This document shows positions 18,131 to 26,856 of a DNA stretch of 64,000 nt, in pieces (within the stretch, counting starts at the first letter, position 1; each line of letters starts with the position of its first letter). Source of the DNA: Corallococcus silvisoli (lineage in GTDB: Bacteria; Myxococcota; Myxococcia; Myxococcales; Myxococcaceae); assembly GCF_009909145.1 (NCBI RefSeq), contig NZ_JAAAPJ010000010.1, forward strand, positions 310,001-374,000, in the 5' to 3' direction. The position numbers were made by a program, and so were the translations under genes. The notes under the pieces were generated by a model, which was given only the letters and a program-made list of their open reading frames with translations, had not been told where the DNA came from and searched no databases.

Positions 18131-19062
18131 GAGGAGGACGGGGCCGAGCCGAAGCGGTGTGCCAGCAGGCCCCAGCGCAGGCCGCGGTCGCTCACGCGGC
18201 ACGCATCCAGGCCCAGCGCCTTCACGGCTTCGCGCAGGATGAGGGCCCCCGCGGGGATGACGTCCGCGCGCTTGGGCTGCAGGCCCGGCAGCGCCCGTCG
18301 CGCGTCCAGCGGCAGGCCGCACAGCATGTCCGTGAGCGCGTCCAGCTCGCCCCGGGACAGCGTGCCGCCGTGGACCGCCTCCGCGTTGTAGGTCGCCATC
18401 CGGTGCTGCACGGCGTACAGCGTCGTCACCGTCCCGGCCACGCCCACCAGCATCGCGGCTGGCGGAGGCGGAGGCAGCGCGGAGAAGGTGTCGCGCAGAT
18501 GCGCCTCGATGGCGGCGCGCTCGTCCGGGGACAGCGGGTCGGTGCGCACGAAGCGCTCGGTGAGCCGCACCGCGCCCACGTCGAAGCTGTGGCGGAAGGC
18601 CACGGTCCCGGCGTCACTGCCGTAGATGAACTCCGTGGACCCGCCGCCAATGTCCACGACGAGCAGCGGACCCGCCGCGTCCCCGGCGAAGTCCTGGGCC
18701 ACCGCGGCGAAGGACAGCTGCGCCTCCATCTCCCCGGGGATGATCTCCACCGTCACGTCCGCGCGGGCCTTCGCGGCGGCGATGAAGTCCGCGCCGTTCT
18801 TCGCGTCGCGCGCGGCGCTGGTGGCGGACACCGCGATGCCCTCGGCGCCCAGCTCGCGGGCCTCGTTCGCGAAGGCGACCAGCACGGACAGCGTGGCCTC
18901 CATTCCGTCGGAGGAGAGCACGCGGCTGGTGTCCACGCCCCGGCCCAGCCGGGTGATTTCGGCGCGTTCCACCACGGCCTGGAAGCGCCCGTCCGGCAGG
19001 CGGTCCGCGACCAGCAGCAGCACGGAATTGGTCCCGATATCGATGGAGGCGAAGCGCGGCAT
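18127..19062 (-). CDS. Ppx/GppA-family phosphatase (exopolyphosphatase / pppGpp phosphohydrolase type)
   Basis: A 311-residue protein with the actin-like ATPase fold of this family: phosphate-1 motif IDIGTNSVLLLV (residues 7-18) and phosphate-2 motif LVVDIGGGSTEF near residue 140, plus the conserved AtSAaRdAkNg segment. At about 310 residues it is the short, two-domain form that lacks the C-terminal HD-like domain of E. coli Ppx. Short forms hydrolyse polyphosphate or pppGpp; the sequence does not decide which. It is coupled to the MFS gene by a 4-bp overlap and follows the class V aminotransferase gene by 14 nt. Confidence 0.87.
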   Translation of the reverse strand: MPRFASIDIGTNSVLLLVADRLPDGRFQAVVERAEITRLGRGVDTSRVLSSDGMEATLSVLVAFANEARELGAEGIAVSATSAARDAKNGADFIAAAKARADVTVEIIPGEMEAQLSFAAVAQDFAGDAAGPLLVVDIGGGSTEFIYGSDAGTVAFRHSFDVGAVRLTERFVRTDPLSPDERAAIEAHLRDTFSALPPPPPAAMLVGVAGTVTTLYAVQHRMATYNAEAVHGGTLSRGELDALTDMLCGLPLDARRALPGLQPKRADVIPAGALILREAVKALGLDACRVSDRGLRWGLLAHRFGSAPSSS

Positions 19063-19076
19063 GCGGCGCACACTAC

Positions 19077-20264
19077 TCAACGCAGCAGCGCTTCCAAAGC
19101 GTCCCCCAGGGCCTCGTAGTCCGCCGGGGTGTTGTACAGCTGCGCGGACAGCCGCAAGTGCCGCCGGGGCGCCCGGGGCCACGGGGTGACGGGGACCTCG
19201 ATGTGGTGTGCATCGAACAGGCGCACATGCAGCGGGTCCAGGTAGAGCGGAGGCTCGGGGCGCTCCGGGAAGCCGTCCGGCAGGGCGACGCACGCCATGC
19301 TGCCCACCATTGACTCCGGGCAGAGCGGGGCCGCGTTGCCCAGCCGCGCGTCCAGGCGCTTGCGGGCGGCCAGCACCTTCGCCCGGTTGGACGCCATCAC
19401 CTCCGGCCACCCGCCCGGCACCAGCCCCCCGATGACGCGCAGCGCGGTGGGGATGCAGAGGAAGGGCGTCGGGTCGTGCGTGCCCGTCCAGTCGAACTCC
19501 AGCCGGAAGCGCGAGCGGTCCGTGCGCGGCGAGTTGTGCCCGTGGCTCACCACCAGCGGCTTCAGGGCCGGCTGCAGGTCCCGGCGGACGTAGAGGAACG
19601 CGGCGCCCTTGGGCGCGCACAGCCACTTGTGGCAGTTGCCGGTGTAGTACGCCGCGCCCAGCTCCCTCAGCTGGAGGGGCACCATGCCCGGCCCGTGGGC
19701 CCCATCCACCAGCGTCTCCACGCCCCGCTCGCGCAGTCGGCGCACCAGCTCCGCGAGCGGCAGCACCAGCGCCGTCTGGCTGGTGATGTGGTCCACCAGG
19801 AGCAGCCGCGTGCGCGGCGTGACCTGCGCCATCACCGCGTCCACCACCGCCTCCGGCGAGGTCACGGGCCAGGGCAGCTTCGCCACCACCACCTTCGTGC
19901 CCAGCGCGGCGCAGGCCACGTCCAGCGCGTTCTTGGACGCGTTGTATTCGTTGTCGGTGGTGAGCAGCTCGTCACCCGGCTGGAAGCGCAGGCCGCGCAG
20001 CACGGTGTTCACGCCCGTGGTGGCGTTGGGCACGAACGCCACGTCGTCCGCGTCCGCGCCCACGAAGGCCGCGAGCGCGGCGCGCGCTTCATCCAGCAGC
20101 GCTTCCACCTCGCGGCCCAGGAAGCGCACGGGCTCGGATTCCAGGCGTGCTCGCAGCTCGGACTGGTGCTGGAGCACCGCCGTGGGGCACGCGCCGAACG
20201 AGCCGTGGTTGAGGAAGACGACCTGCGGATCCAAGCCCCAATGGGAGCGGAGGGGAGCGCTCAT
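19077..20264 (-). CDS. Class V PLP-dependent aminotransferase (isopenicillin-N-epimerase-like)
   Basis: A 395-residue enzyme. The PLP lysine is Lys213 in TGNCHKW, with the ring-binding Asp188 in LVDGAHGPG and an NHGSFGACP start typical of the isopenicillin N epimerase/cysteine-desulfurase-like branch. The active-site Cys loop of true NifS/SufS desulfurases is not evident, so racemase, epimerase or lyase chemistry on an amino acid is more likely than sulfur transfer. No biosynthetic cluster surrounds it. It heads a three-gene minus-strand run with the Ppx/GppA and MFS genes. Confidence 0.85.
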   Translation of the reverse strand: MSAPLRSHWGLDPQVVFLNHGSFGACPTAVLQHQSELRARLESEPVRFLGREVEALLDEARAALAAFVGADADDVAFVPNATTGVNTVLRGLRFQPGDELLTTDNEYNASKNALDVACAALGTKVVVAKLPWPVTSPEAVVDAVMAQVTPRTRLLLVDHITSQTALVLPLAELVRRLRERGVETLVDGAHGPGMVPLQLRELGAAYYTGNCHKWLCAPKGAAFLYVRRDLQPALKPLVVSHGHNSPRTDRSRFRLEFDWTGTHDPTPFLCIPTALRVIGGLVPGGWPEVMASNRAKVLAARKRLDARLGNAAPLCPESMVGSMACVALPDGFPERPEPPLYLDPLHVRLFDAHHIEVPVTPWPRAPRRHLRLSAQLYNTPADYEALGDALEALLR

Positions 20265-20322
20265 GAAGTGCGCAATGCACTCCGGCGCGTCCCCCCTGTC
20301 AACGGCACCCCCGGTGCGACGA

Positions 20323-21612
20323 CTACTTCGCCGCCGGAGCGGAGCCCCAGTCCGGGGTCAGCCAATTCCCCTTCTCCATGGGGAGCGGCAGCTGGTTGTT
20401 GCCGTCGGAGGTCATCACGAACAGGTGCGCGCCGCCGATGCGGTTGGAGCTGAACATGATGAGCCGGCCGTTGGGGGAGAAGGTGGGCTCCTCGTTGTTG
20501 CCCTGGTCCTGCGTGAGGCGCGTCACCTTGCCCGTGTCCACGTTGACGGTGAACAGGTCGAACGCGTTGCGCTCGTCGCGGGCGGTGAAGGCGATGAGGT
20601 CCCCGCGCGGCGACCAGTCCGGCGTCTGGTTGTAGTTGCCCTGGAAGGTGAGCCGCTTCACCCCGGAGCCATCCGCGCCCATGACGTACACCTGCGGGCT
20701 GCCGCCCCGGTTGGACACGAAGGCGATGCGCTTGCCGTCCGGCGACCAGGTGGGGCTGGTGTTGAGGCCGTAGGGCGTGTCGGTGATGGCCTTGGCGCCG
20801 GAGCCGTCCGCGGCGGCGATGTAGATCTGCGCGCTCTCACCCTCCGCCAGCGCGTACGCGATGCGCTTGCCGTCCGGCGAGTACGCCACGCCCGTGGCCA
20901 TCTGCCCGTCCGTCACCAGCGGCTTCGCCTCGCTGCCCGGCGTCTGCACGTAGATGTCCGGGCGGTTCTTCCGGTAGGACGTGAAGGCCACCTGGCCGGA
21001 CGGGCTGAGCGTGGGGAGGATGTGCGTGCCGCCCTTGGTGAGCGCCTGCGCGTTCATGCCGTCCCAGTCCGCCACGAACACGTCGCGGTTGGCGCCCGCC
21101 TTGCGCACGTAGGTGATGCGCGACAGGAAGGGGCTCGCCTCGCGGGTGAAGTGCCGGTAGAGCGCGTCCGCCAGCGCGTGCGCCAGCTGCCGGGGCTCGT
21201 TGGCCGGCGCGTCCTTGGCCACCTTCAGGTCCTCGTGGCCCGTGGCCACGCTGAACAGGCGCAGCTCCCCGCGCAGCGCGCCGCCGTCCTGCGCGAGAGA
21301 CACCTTCACCAGCGACTCCGCGCCCACGTCCGCCCAGCGGCTGAAGTTGATGCTGCCCGCGGTCATGCCCTCCTTCGCGTCGGCGGTGAAGCCCGCGCGG
21401 TCCAGCACCTGGAAGATGCCGGAGGCGGCCAGGTCGTACGTGAAGGCGGTGTCGAACGTCTGGGCGGTCTTCTTGTCCGCGCCGTCCTGCACCACGGGCG
21501 CGGGGGCCGCGAGCGGCAGCGGGCGGAAGTTCGCGCCGGAGATTTCGATGACGGGCGCCTGCGCCAGGACCAGCGCGGGGACGAGGAGGAGCGACAGCAG
21601 GAAGGCTTTCAT
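20323..21612 (-). CDS. tolB: TolB, periplasmic beta-propeller of the Tol-Pal system
   Basis: A 429-residue protein with a signal peptide (KAFLLSLLLVPALVLAQ), an N-terminal TolB domain (about 22-160), then a six-bladed propeller built from repeats of the pattern P.wSPDGkrIaF.S...G...iy....dG. TolB links TolA and Pal during outer membrane constriction at division. Its ATG overlaps the stop of the TolA/TonB-like gene by 4 bp. No pal gene follows within this window. Confidence 0.93.
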   Translation of the reverse strand: MKAFLLSLLLVPALVLAQAPVIEISGANFRPLPLAAPAPVVQDGADKKTAQTFDTAFTYDLAASGIFQVLDRAGFTADAKEGMTAGSINFSRWADVGAESLVKVSLAQDGGALRGELRLFSVATGHEDLKVAKDAPANEPRQLAHALADALYRHFTREASPFLSRITYVRKAGANRDVFVADWDGMNAQALTKGGTHILPTLSPSGQVAFTSYRKNRPDIYVQTPGSEAKPLVTDGQMATGVAYSPDGKRIAYALAEGESAQIYIAAADGSGAKAITDTPYGLNTSPTWSPDGKRIAFVSNRGGSPQVYVMGADGSGVKRLTFQGNYNQTPDWSPRGDLIAFTARDERNAFDLFTVNVDTGKVTRLTQDQGNNEEPTFSPNGRLIMFSSNRIGGAHLFVMTSDGNNQLPLPMEKGNWLTPDWGSAPAAK

Positions 21613-22379
21613 GGGCTGAACACCAGGACGACGCCGTTCTTCTGGAGCGCGTCGCGAAGCGCATCGGGGGGAGGAGAGAAGGGAGAGGCCTTGCGCACGG
21701 CGGCCACCACCGCCGCGTCGAACAGCTCGTTGCCACTGGCCTTGGCCAGGCTCACGTCCAGCACTTCACCCGCGCGGCCCAACCGCATGGCCACCTGCGC
21801 CTTGAGGTACAGGCGCTCCGCGTCGGGGATGGTGTCCGCCACGTTGTAGTGGCGGCGCACCTGGGACTTCAGCAGCCCGTAGTACCGCTCGCCCTCCGCG
21901 GTCGCGGAGTCACCGTCGGGGTCGCCGTCCTCGGCCCCCTCCAGCTCCTCCGGCTCGCTGGGCTTCGCGGACTTGTCGAACGCGCCGAACAGCTTCTTGC
22001 GCCGGTCCTCCGCGGTCGCCTCGCCCTTCTGGGGCGCGGGCGCGGGGGCGGGCTTCACGCCGGGCACCGCCACCGCGGTGGGGGAGGGCGCGGGCGCGTC
22101 CGTCGGGGGCGTGGGCGTGGGCTTCGCCACGACCTCCTTGGGCGGAGGCTGCGCGACCTCCTTGCGAGGCAGCAGCTTCGGGTCGCGCGGCTTGCCCAGC
22201 CGCACCAGCGACGCGTTGATGGGCTTCTGGTCCAGGTTCAGCTTCGGCGCGGACGTGAAGCGCGCGTAGAGCAGCGCCGCCGCGAGCACCGCCACGTGCC
22301 CGCCCACGGAGAAGGCCACGAAGCGCGACAGCCGCGTGGGCCGCGTCACCAGCAGGCTGTGATTCACCGCGGAGCTCAT
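21609..22379 (-). CDS. TolA/TonB-like energy transducer
   Basis: A 256-residue protein with one N-terminal membrane helix (about residues 20-40), a Pro/Ala/Lys-rich periplasmic linker (about 60-125), and a C-terminal TonB/TolA-like domain (about 155-256, with YYGLLKSQVRRHYNVADTI and AGEVLDVSLAKASGN). It probably connects the TolQR motor to TolB and the outer membrane. It lies between tolR (3-nt gap) and tolB (4-bp overlap), so by position it takes the TolA role, although the C-terminal domain reads more like TonB. Confidence 0.85.
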   Translation of the reverse strand: MSSAVNHSLLVTRPTRLSRFVAFSVGGHVAVLAAALLYARFTSAPKLNLDQKPINASLVRLGKPRDPKLLPRKEVAQPPPKEVVAKPTPTPPTDAPAPSPTAVAVPGVKPAPAPAPQKGEATAEDRRKKLFGAFDKSAKPSEPEELEGAEDGDPDGDSATAEGERYYGLLKSQVRRHYNVADTIPDAERLYLKAQVAMRLGRAGEVLDVSLAKASGNELFDAAVVAAVRKASPFSPPPDALRDALQKNGVVLVFSP

Positions 22380-22382
22380 GGG

Positions 22383-22874
22383 CTAGCGCTTCGCCTCCTT
22401 GGGCTTGCCCTTGCCGCTGGGGGCGGCGGGCGCCTTCCCGGAGTTGGACGTCTTGCCCCCCGGCGCCGGTTCCGTGATCATCCCCACGTTGGCGATGCCC
22501 GCGCGCTGCGCCGCCGCCATCACCTCCACCACCACGCCGTAGGGCACGTCCCGGTCCGCGTGGAGGTAGACCTCCTTGTCCGCCTGCGCCTTGGCGTTGG
22601 CGGCGAGCTTCGTCTCCAGCTCCTCCAGCGGCACCTCCGCGTCCCCGATGTAGACCTTGCGCCCCGCGTCGATGGAGAGGACGACCTTCTTCTCCGCCGC
22701 CTCCACCGGGGCCGCCTTCGTCTCCGGGAGGTTCACCTTCACGCCCTGCTGGATGAGGGGCGCCGTCACCATGAAGATGATGAGCAGCACCAGCATCACG
22801 TCCACCATGGGCGTGACGTTGATCTCGCTCATGGTGGTGCGGCCACCGCCGCCCTTTCCTCCGCCCATGCCCAT
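22383..22874 (-). CDS. tolR: TolR/ExbD-family motor protein
   Basis: A 163-residue protein with a Gly-rich basic N-terminus, then one membrane helix (INVTPMVDVMLVLLIIFMV) with the proton-path Asp in PMVDVMLVL, and a periplasmic domain of the ExbD/TolR type. A Lys/Pro-rich tail of about 30 residues at the C-terminus is longer than usual. It forms the TolQR proton-driven motor with the upstream tolQ product (12-nt gap). Confidence 0.92.
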   Translation of the reverse strand: MGMGGGKGGGGRTTMSEINVTPMVDVMLVLLIIFMVTAPLIQQGVKVNLPETKAAPVEAAEKKVVLSIDAGRKVYIGDAEVPLEELETKLAANAKAQADKEVYLHADRDVPYGVVVEVMAAAQRAGIANVGMITEPAPGGKTSNSGKAPAAPSGKGKPKEAKR

Positions 22875-22886
22875 GTGGTGGGTCCC

Positions 22887-23603
22887 CTAGCGGAAGAAGT
22901 GCCGCTTGATGATGTTGAGGAAGTCCGCGGAGAAGTTGGACATCTCCGTGTCGAACACCTTGATGCGGCTGACGAACGAGTTGTACGCGACCACCGCCGG
23001 GATGGCCGCGAACAGCCCCGCCGCCGTGGCGAAGAGCGCGTTGCCCACCGGCGCCGCCACCGTGGCCAGCGTCGCGTTGCCCTGCTCCGCGATGTTGTTG
23101 AACGCGCCCAGGATGCCAATCACCGTGCCGAACAGGCCCACGAACGGCGACGCGGCGCCCACGGTGCCCAGGAAGGACACCCGGTTCTCCAGTTCGGTGA
23201 TCTGCGCCGTGGCCGCGCGGTTGAGCGCGCGCTCCACGTTTTCAATGCCGCCCAGCTTGGCGCTCATCGCGTCCTCGGCGCCGCCGCCCTCCTTGCCCGT
23301 CTGCGCCAGCTTGCTCAGCTCCTCGTAGCCCGCGCAGAACACCTTCGACAGCGGCGAGCCCTCCAGCTTCTGGGCGGACTGGTAGATGGCCTCCAGCCGT
23401 GACGCCTTCCAGAACGTGTCGAGAAAGGTGAGCGACTGGGCGCGGGCGCGCGACAGCTGGGTGGCCTTCATGGCGATGAGCGCCCAGGAGGCCACGGACA
23501 CCGTCATGAGGAGCAGGAGCACCGCGAGTTCGATGAACGACGCGTCGCGGATGATCTCCACGTAGTTCATGGCGGCGAGGGCCAGGGGCAGGTGGGCAAT
23601 CAT
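22887..23603 (-). CDS. tolQ: TolQ/ExbB-family proton channel protein
   Basis: A 238-residue membrane protein with three helices. The signature NRAATAQITELENRVSFLGTVGAASPFVGLFGTVIGILGAF and the later GNALFATAAGLFAAIPAVVAYN are classic MotA/TolQ/ExbB channel sequences. The start is ATG 23603; an internal ATG at 23570 would lose only 11 residues. It is the first gene of tolQ-tolR-tolA-like-tolB, which uses proton motive force to pull the outer membrane inward during division. Confidence 0.93.
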   Translation of the reverse strand: MIAHLPLALAAMNYVEIIRDASFIELAVLLLLMTVSVASWALIAMKATQLSRARAQSLTFLDTFWKASRLEAIYQSAQKLEGSPLSKVFCAGYEELSKLAQTGKEGGGAEDAMSAKLGGIENVERALNRAATAQITELENRVSFLGTVGAASPFVGLFGTVIGILGAFNNIAEQGNATLATVAAPVGNALFATAAGLFAAIPAVVAYNSFVSRIKVFDTEMSNFSADFLNIIKRHFFR

Positions 23604-23632
23604 GGGGTCCAGCGCGTAACATCCCGTGCTCG

Positions 23633-23649
23633 GGCGGGTCAAACCCGCC
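23633..23649. repeat. Short perfect inverted repeat upstream of tolQ
   Basis: GGCGGGT, three bases, ACCCGCC lies 30 nt before the tolQ start in the 144-bp space shared with a divergent lipoprotein gene. A TTGACC element overlaps it on the minus strand but lacks a convincing -10 box. It could be an operator or the 5' hairpin of the tol transcript. Confidence 0.35.
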
Positions 23650-23747
23650 GTCGATGCCCGGTTGCTTTGGGCGGGAGTGAATAATTCCCGGACTGAGTCG
23701 TCTGGACAGGTGTTACGGGCCGACGACCTCAACTTCCCGAAACACGG

Positions 23748-24770
23748 ATGCCCACCATGAACGCGAGAACGCTCGCCGCATTCCTCTGTCTCTCCGCCGG
23801 CGCCACCGGCTGCATCATCGAAGACAACAGCCCGCGCTACCCCGGCGACGTCCGGATGACGTGGAGCTTCGACGGCGCCAGCTGCAGCCAGATGCGAGAC
23901 ATCCAGGGCGTCGACATCTCCATCGGGGGGGAAATCCTGGAGAACGACGGCCGCTATCCCTGCCAGGCCAACGGCTTCGACGGCATCGTCCTGCACGACT
24001 TCGCGCCCGGCACCTACGCGTTCGACGCGGTGGCGGTGGACTACAACAACGCGGCGCGTTTCACGTACCACGGCAGCTTCACGGTGGACGGCAACATCTC
24101 CGTCCCCATCACCTTCTCGTCGGGCGGCCCGCAGCAGGGCAAGACCTTCGCGTACGTGAACTGGCTGTTTCCCACGGAGGCGGGGTCGGGCTATCCGACC
24201 TGCCAGCAGGCGGGGGTCGCCTACGTGGATGCCCGCGTGGATGACGGCTCCTGGGCGCGCTTCGACTGCTACCAGGGGAGCGAGGGCCGGTCGGTGAGCA
24301 CCCCGGAGCTGGCGCCCGGACAGCACTACCTGGAGGTGGTGGCCATGGACGTCCGCGAGCGCCCCCTCTACTACTTCGGCGGTGGCTTCACGGCGCAAAA
24401 CGGGGTGCCGGCGTCCGTCACGGCGAACACCTACGCCATCGGCGGGGCCGCGGTGGGCTGGCAGCTCTACGAGGGCAGCGTGAAGCTCAGCTGCAGCCAG
24501 GCCGGCGTGAGCGAGGTGGGCATCAACTTCCAGGACACGCACACCGGCGAGTGGGTCTACGGCTCCGAAGGCCAGTGGTTCGGGTGCAACGAGTCCCCGG
24601 CCATCTTCGAGTTCCTCCGCCCCGGCGAGTACTTCGTGTCCTTCCGCGCCTCCGGCACCGGCAACCGCGCCTACGAGTCCCGCAGCGACCTGCCTCCCAT
24701 CCGCGTCTATGCCCACGACTTCCCGGGCGTGCCGGATGCCCTCAACGCGCCGGTGTTCCGCGTGCGGTAG
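23748..24770 (+). CDS. Predicted lipoprotein with beta-rich repeats, unknown function
   Basis: A 340-residue protein from ATG 23748 (ATG 23757 also possible). The signal ends in the lipobox ATGC with Cys at about residue 22, followed by IIEDN. The mature part has three similar units of about 100 residues. Each has a Cys-containing strand (for example SCSQMRDIQGVDISIGG, CQQAGVAYVDARVDDG, SCSQAGVSEVGINFQD), a later paired Cys and a P.G.Y..... closing strand, which suggests three disulfide-held beta-sandwich domains. The family is not recognised. It is divergent from tolQ. Confidence 0.75.
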   Translation: MPTMNARTLAAFLCLSAGATGCIIEDNSPRYPGDVRMTWSFDGASCSQMRDIQGVDISIGGEILENDGRYPCQANGFDGIVLHDFAPGTYAFDAVAVDYNNAARFTYHGSFTVDGNISVPITFSSGGPQQGKTFAYVNWLFPTEAGSGYPTCQQAGVAYVDARVDDGSWARFDCYQGSEGRSVSTPELAPGQHYLEVVAMDVRERPLYYFGGGFTAQNGVPASVTANTYAIGGAAVGWQLYEGSVKLSCSQAGVSEVGINFQDTHTGEWVYGSEGQWFGCNESPAIFEFLRPGEYFVSFRASGTGNRAYESRSDLPPIRVYAHDFPGVPDALNAPVFRVR

Positions 24771-24898
24771 GCCGCACCCTCCGGTCCGGGTGGCACGGGC
24801 CAGGGTCGGAAGCCATCCAGGCTTCCGGCCCTTCGTGCGTTCCGGGGCCCGGAGGCCGGCCACGGGCGTTGGCATCAAACGTGATAGGGACTGCCCCC

Positions 24899-25714
24899 AT
24901 GCGGCAAGACAGCCACGGTCCCATCGGCGTGTTCGACTCCGGCATCGGAGGGCTCACGGTCCTCAAGGCGCTCATGGCGCGGCTTCCCCACGAGCGCACG
25001 CTGTACCTGGGGGACACCGCGCGGGTGCCCTACGGCACCAAGTCCGGCGAGGTGGTGACGCGCTACTCGCTGAAGAACGCGGAGTTCCTGCTGGAGCGTG
25101 GCATCAAGCTCCTGGTGGTGGCGTGCAACACGGCCTCCGCCGCGGCGCTGCCCGCGCTCCAGGCCGTGCTGCCGGTGCCGGTGCTGGGCGTCATCGAGCC
25201 AGGGGCCCGCACGGCGCTCCAGCGCACGCGGGGCGGCGGGGTGGGCGTCATCGGCACGCCGGGCACCATCCGCTCCGGCGCGTACCAGCGGGCCCTGGAG
25301 GCCGGCGACCCGAGCGTCGCGGTGAAGGCGACGGCGTGCCCGCTCTTCGTGCCGCTGGCGGAGGAAGGGTGGACCACGGGGGACGTGCCGCTGCTGGTGG
25401 CGAAGGAGTACCTGGCCGGCTTCGCGCGAGACGGCGTGGACACGCTGGTGCTGGGCTGCACCCACTACCCGCTGCTCAAGGGCGTCATCGCCGAGGTCGT
25501 GGGGCCGCACGTGTCGCTGGTGGACTCGGCGGAGGCCACCGCGGAGGCGGTGGCGGAGCTCCTGGAGGCGAGGGGACTGCTGGCGCCCGCCTCCGTGGGG
25601 ACACCGGAGCACGCCTTCTTCGTCACCGACGTGCCGGAGCGCTTCGTGGACGTGGGGGCCCGCTTCCTGGGGCGCCCCATCCCTTCCGCGGAGCAGGTGG
25701 ACCTGCGCTTCTAG
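24899..25714 (+). CDS. murI: Glutamate racemase
   Basis: A 271-residue enzyme starting at ATG 24899. Both catalytic cysteines are present, in VVACNTASA and LGCTHYPLL, along with the start motif IGVFDSGIGGLTVL and YLGDTARVPYG. It makes D-glutamate for peptidoglycan. It stands alone between a lipoprotein gene and the convergent carF. Confidence 0.95.
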   Translation: MRQDSHGPIGVFDSGIGGLTVLKALMARLPHERTLYLGDTARVPYGTKSGEVVTRYSLKNAEFLLERGIKLLVVACNTASAAALPALQAVLPVPVLGVIEPGARTALQRTRGGGVGVIGTPGTIRSGAYQRALEAGDPSVAVKATACPLFVPLAEEGWTTGDVPLLVAKEYLAGFARDGVDTLVLGCTHYPLLKGVIAEVVGPHVSLVDSAEATAEAVAELLEARGLLAPASVGTPEHAFFVTDVPERFVDVGARFLGRPIPSAEQVDLRF

Positions 25715-25742
25715 GCGGCGGGGGCGCGGCCCGGGCCCCTCA

Positions 25743-26600
25743 TCAGGGCGCGGAGCGGCTGGACGCGGGGGCCGCGGGGTCCTCGGCGGTGGCCTTGAGC
25801 AGCTCCTTGGCCGCCTGGAGCACGGGCACCTCCTGGGCGCCGTCCACGGCGACCAGGGCCTGGGCGGCCTCGGTGCCGATGTCGTCCTGGCGGGGCAGCT
25901 GGCCGGTGGCCCAGGTGATGAGCCGCTCCATCAGCGGGAAGAAGTGGATCATCTTCAGCGGCCGGTTCATCCAGCCCACGGTGATGCAGTAGTACTGGTT
26001 GAAGGGCGCGGTGTGGTGGATGCGGTGGTGGTCCGGCGGCAGGATGAGGTGCACGCGCTGGAGGAAGTGGATGAGCGCGGGCGGCGAGTCCAGGTGCGAC
26101 CACTTGTGGAACTGGTTGGTCGCCATCACCCAGAAGATCATCGCGCCCAGGAACGCGGCCAGGAACACCCAGCCCGGCCCGTTCAGCGGCACCGCCACCG
26201 CGAGCGCGGCCACCGGCAGCGACACGAGGCAGTTGTTGCCGTTGGTCTCCACGAAGTCGTGGCGGGTGATGGCCTTCTCGTCGACGTGGTGCTCACGGAA
26301 GGGGCGGATGAAGGCCTTGCCCAGCACGGGCATCTCCGTGGAGCCCCACGTGTCACCCATCCAGTGGACCAGGCCGGATACGAAGTCCGCGGCCAGGTAG
26401 CCCAGCACCACCGCCAGGATGAGCAGCCACGGCCCGGTGTGGTGGGTGCTCCAGAGCTTGTAGATGAGCGCGCCCTCCAGCGTCACGAACGCGAGGATGG
26501 AGGCGATCTCCATCGCGCGGATGGCCGGGGAATAGCCCTGCGCGAGCGCCTGGGCATCCTGCAGGCGGACCTTGTCGGCGATGGTGTCCGGCTTCTTCAT
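25743..26600 (-). CDS. carF: CarF, plasmanylethanolamine desaturase (TMEM189/Kua family)
   Basis: A 285-residue integral membrane enzyme with the full histidine set of this family: His79 (VHWMGDTWG), His104-His105 and His114 (FREHHVDEKAITRHDFVETNGNN region), His165 and His169 (FHKWSH), and His191-His192 with His195-His196 (PPDHHRIHH). In Myxococcus xanthus CarF introduces the vinyl-ether bond of plasmalogens and is needed for singlet-oxygen signalling to carotenoid synthesis; TMEM189 is the animal counterpart. The length is very close to the known protein. No car genes lie near it, so it is a stand-alone locus. Confidence 0.93.
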   Translation of the reverse strand: MKKPDTIADKVRLQDAQALAQGYSPAIRAMEIASILAFVTLEGALIYKLWSTHHTGPWLLILAVVLGYLAADFVSGLVHWMGDTWGSTEMPVLGKAFIRPFREHHVDEKAITRHDFVETNGNNCLVSLPVAALAVAVPLNGPGWVFLAAFLGAMIFWVMATNQFHKWSHLDSPPALIHFLQRVHLILPPDHHRIHHTAPFNQYYCITVGWMNRPLKMIHFFPLMERLITWATGQLPRQDDIGTEAAQALVAVDGAQEVPVLQAAKELLKATAEDPAAPASSRSAP

Positions 26601-26661
26601 CGGTGGCTTTTCCGCCCGCGGCAGGGAAGGTGGGTCCGACGGCGCGATCGTCAGAGGGGTT

Positions 26662-26691
26662 TACGTACCCCAGGGCGTTTCGGCTTTTCAA
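26662..26691 (-). promoter_or_regulatory. Possible sigma-70-type promoter for carF
   Basis: On the minus strand TTGAAA (26691-26686) is followed after 18 bp by TACGTA (26667-26662), about 62 nt before the carF start. The -35 box is good and the -10 box is weak, so this is tentative. Confidence 0.3.
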
Positions 26692-26813
26692 CAGAGGTGG
26701 CCATGCCCGCCAGGCTGGTGTCCCCGTGTGGATCCGCACACGGAAGGTGGCGGACGCACACGGACCTGGAGCGCGCGGACGCGGGGTTCGGAGCGGGGTG
26801 CGTGACGCTTACC

Positions 26814-26842
26814 TTGTGAAGCCCGGACCCCGCTGGTACGGT
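26814..26842 (+). promoter_or_regulatory. Possible promoter for the conserved unknown gene at 26857
   Basis: TTGTGA and TACGGT are separated by 17 bp and end 14 nt before the ATG. If used, the mRNA would have a very short leader. Both boxes are imperfect. Confidence 0.3.
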
Positions 26843-26856
26843 GCCCGACCTCGGCA

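Noticed and set aside
23604..24878. Long N-terminal extension of tolQ antisense to the lipoprotein gene
   Set aside because: TolQ proteins are about 230 residues and start near ATG 23603; the extension has no similarity.
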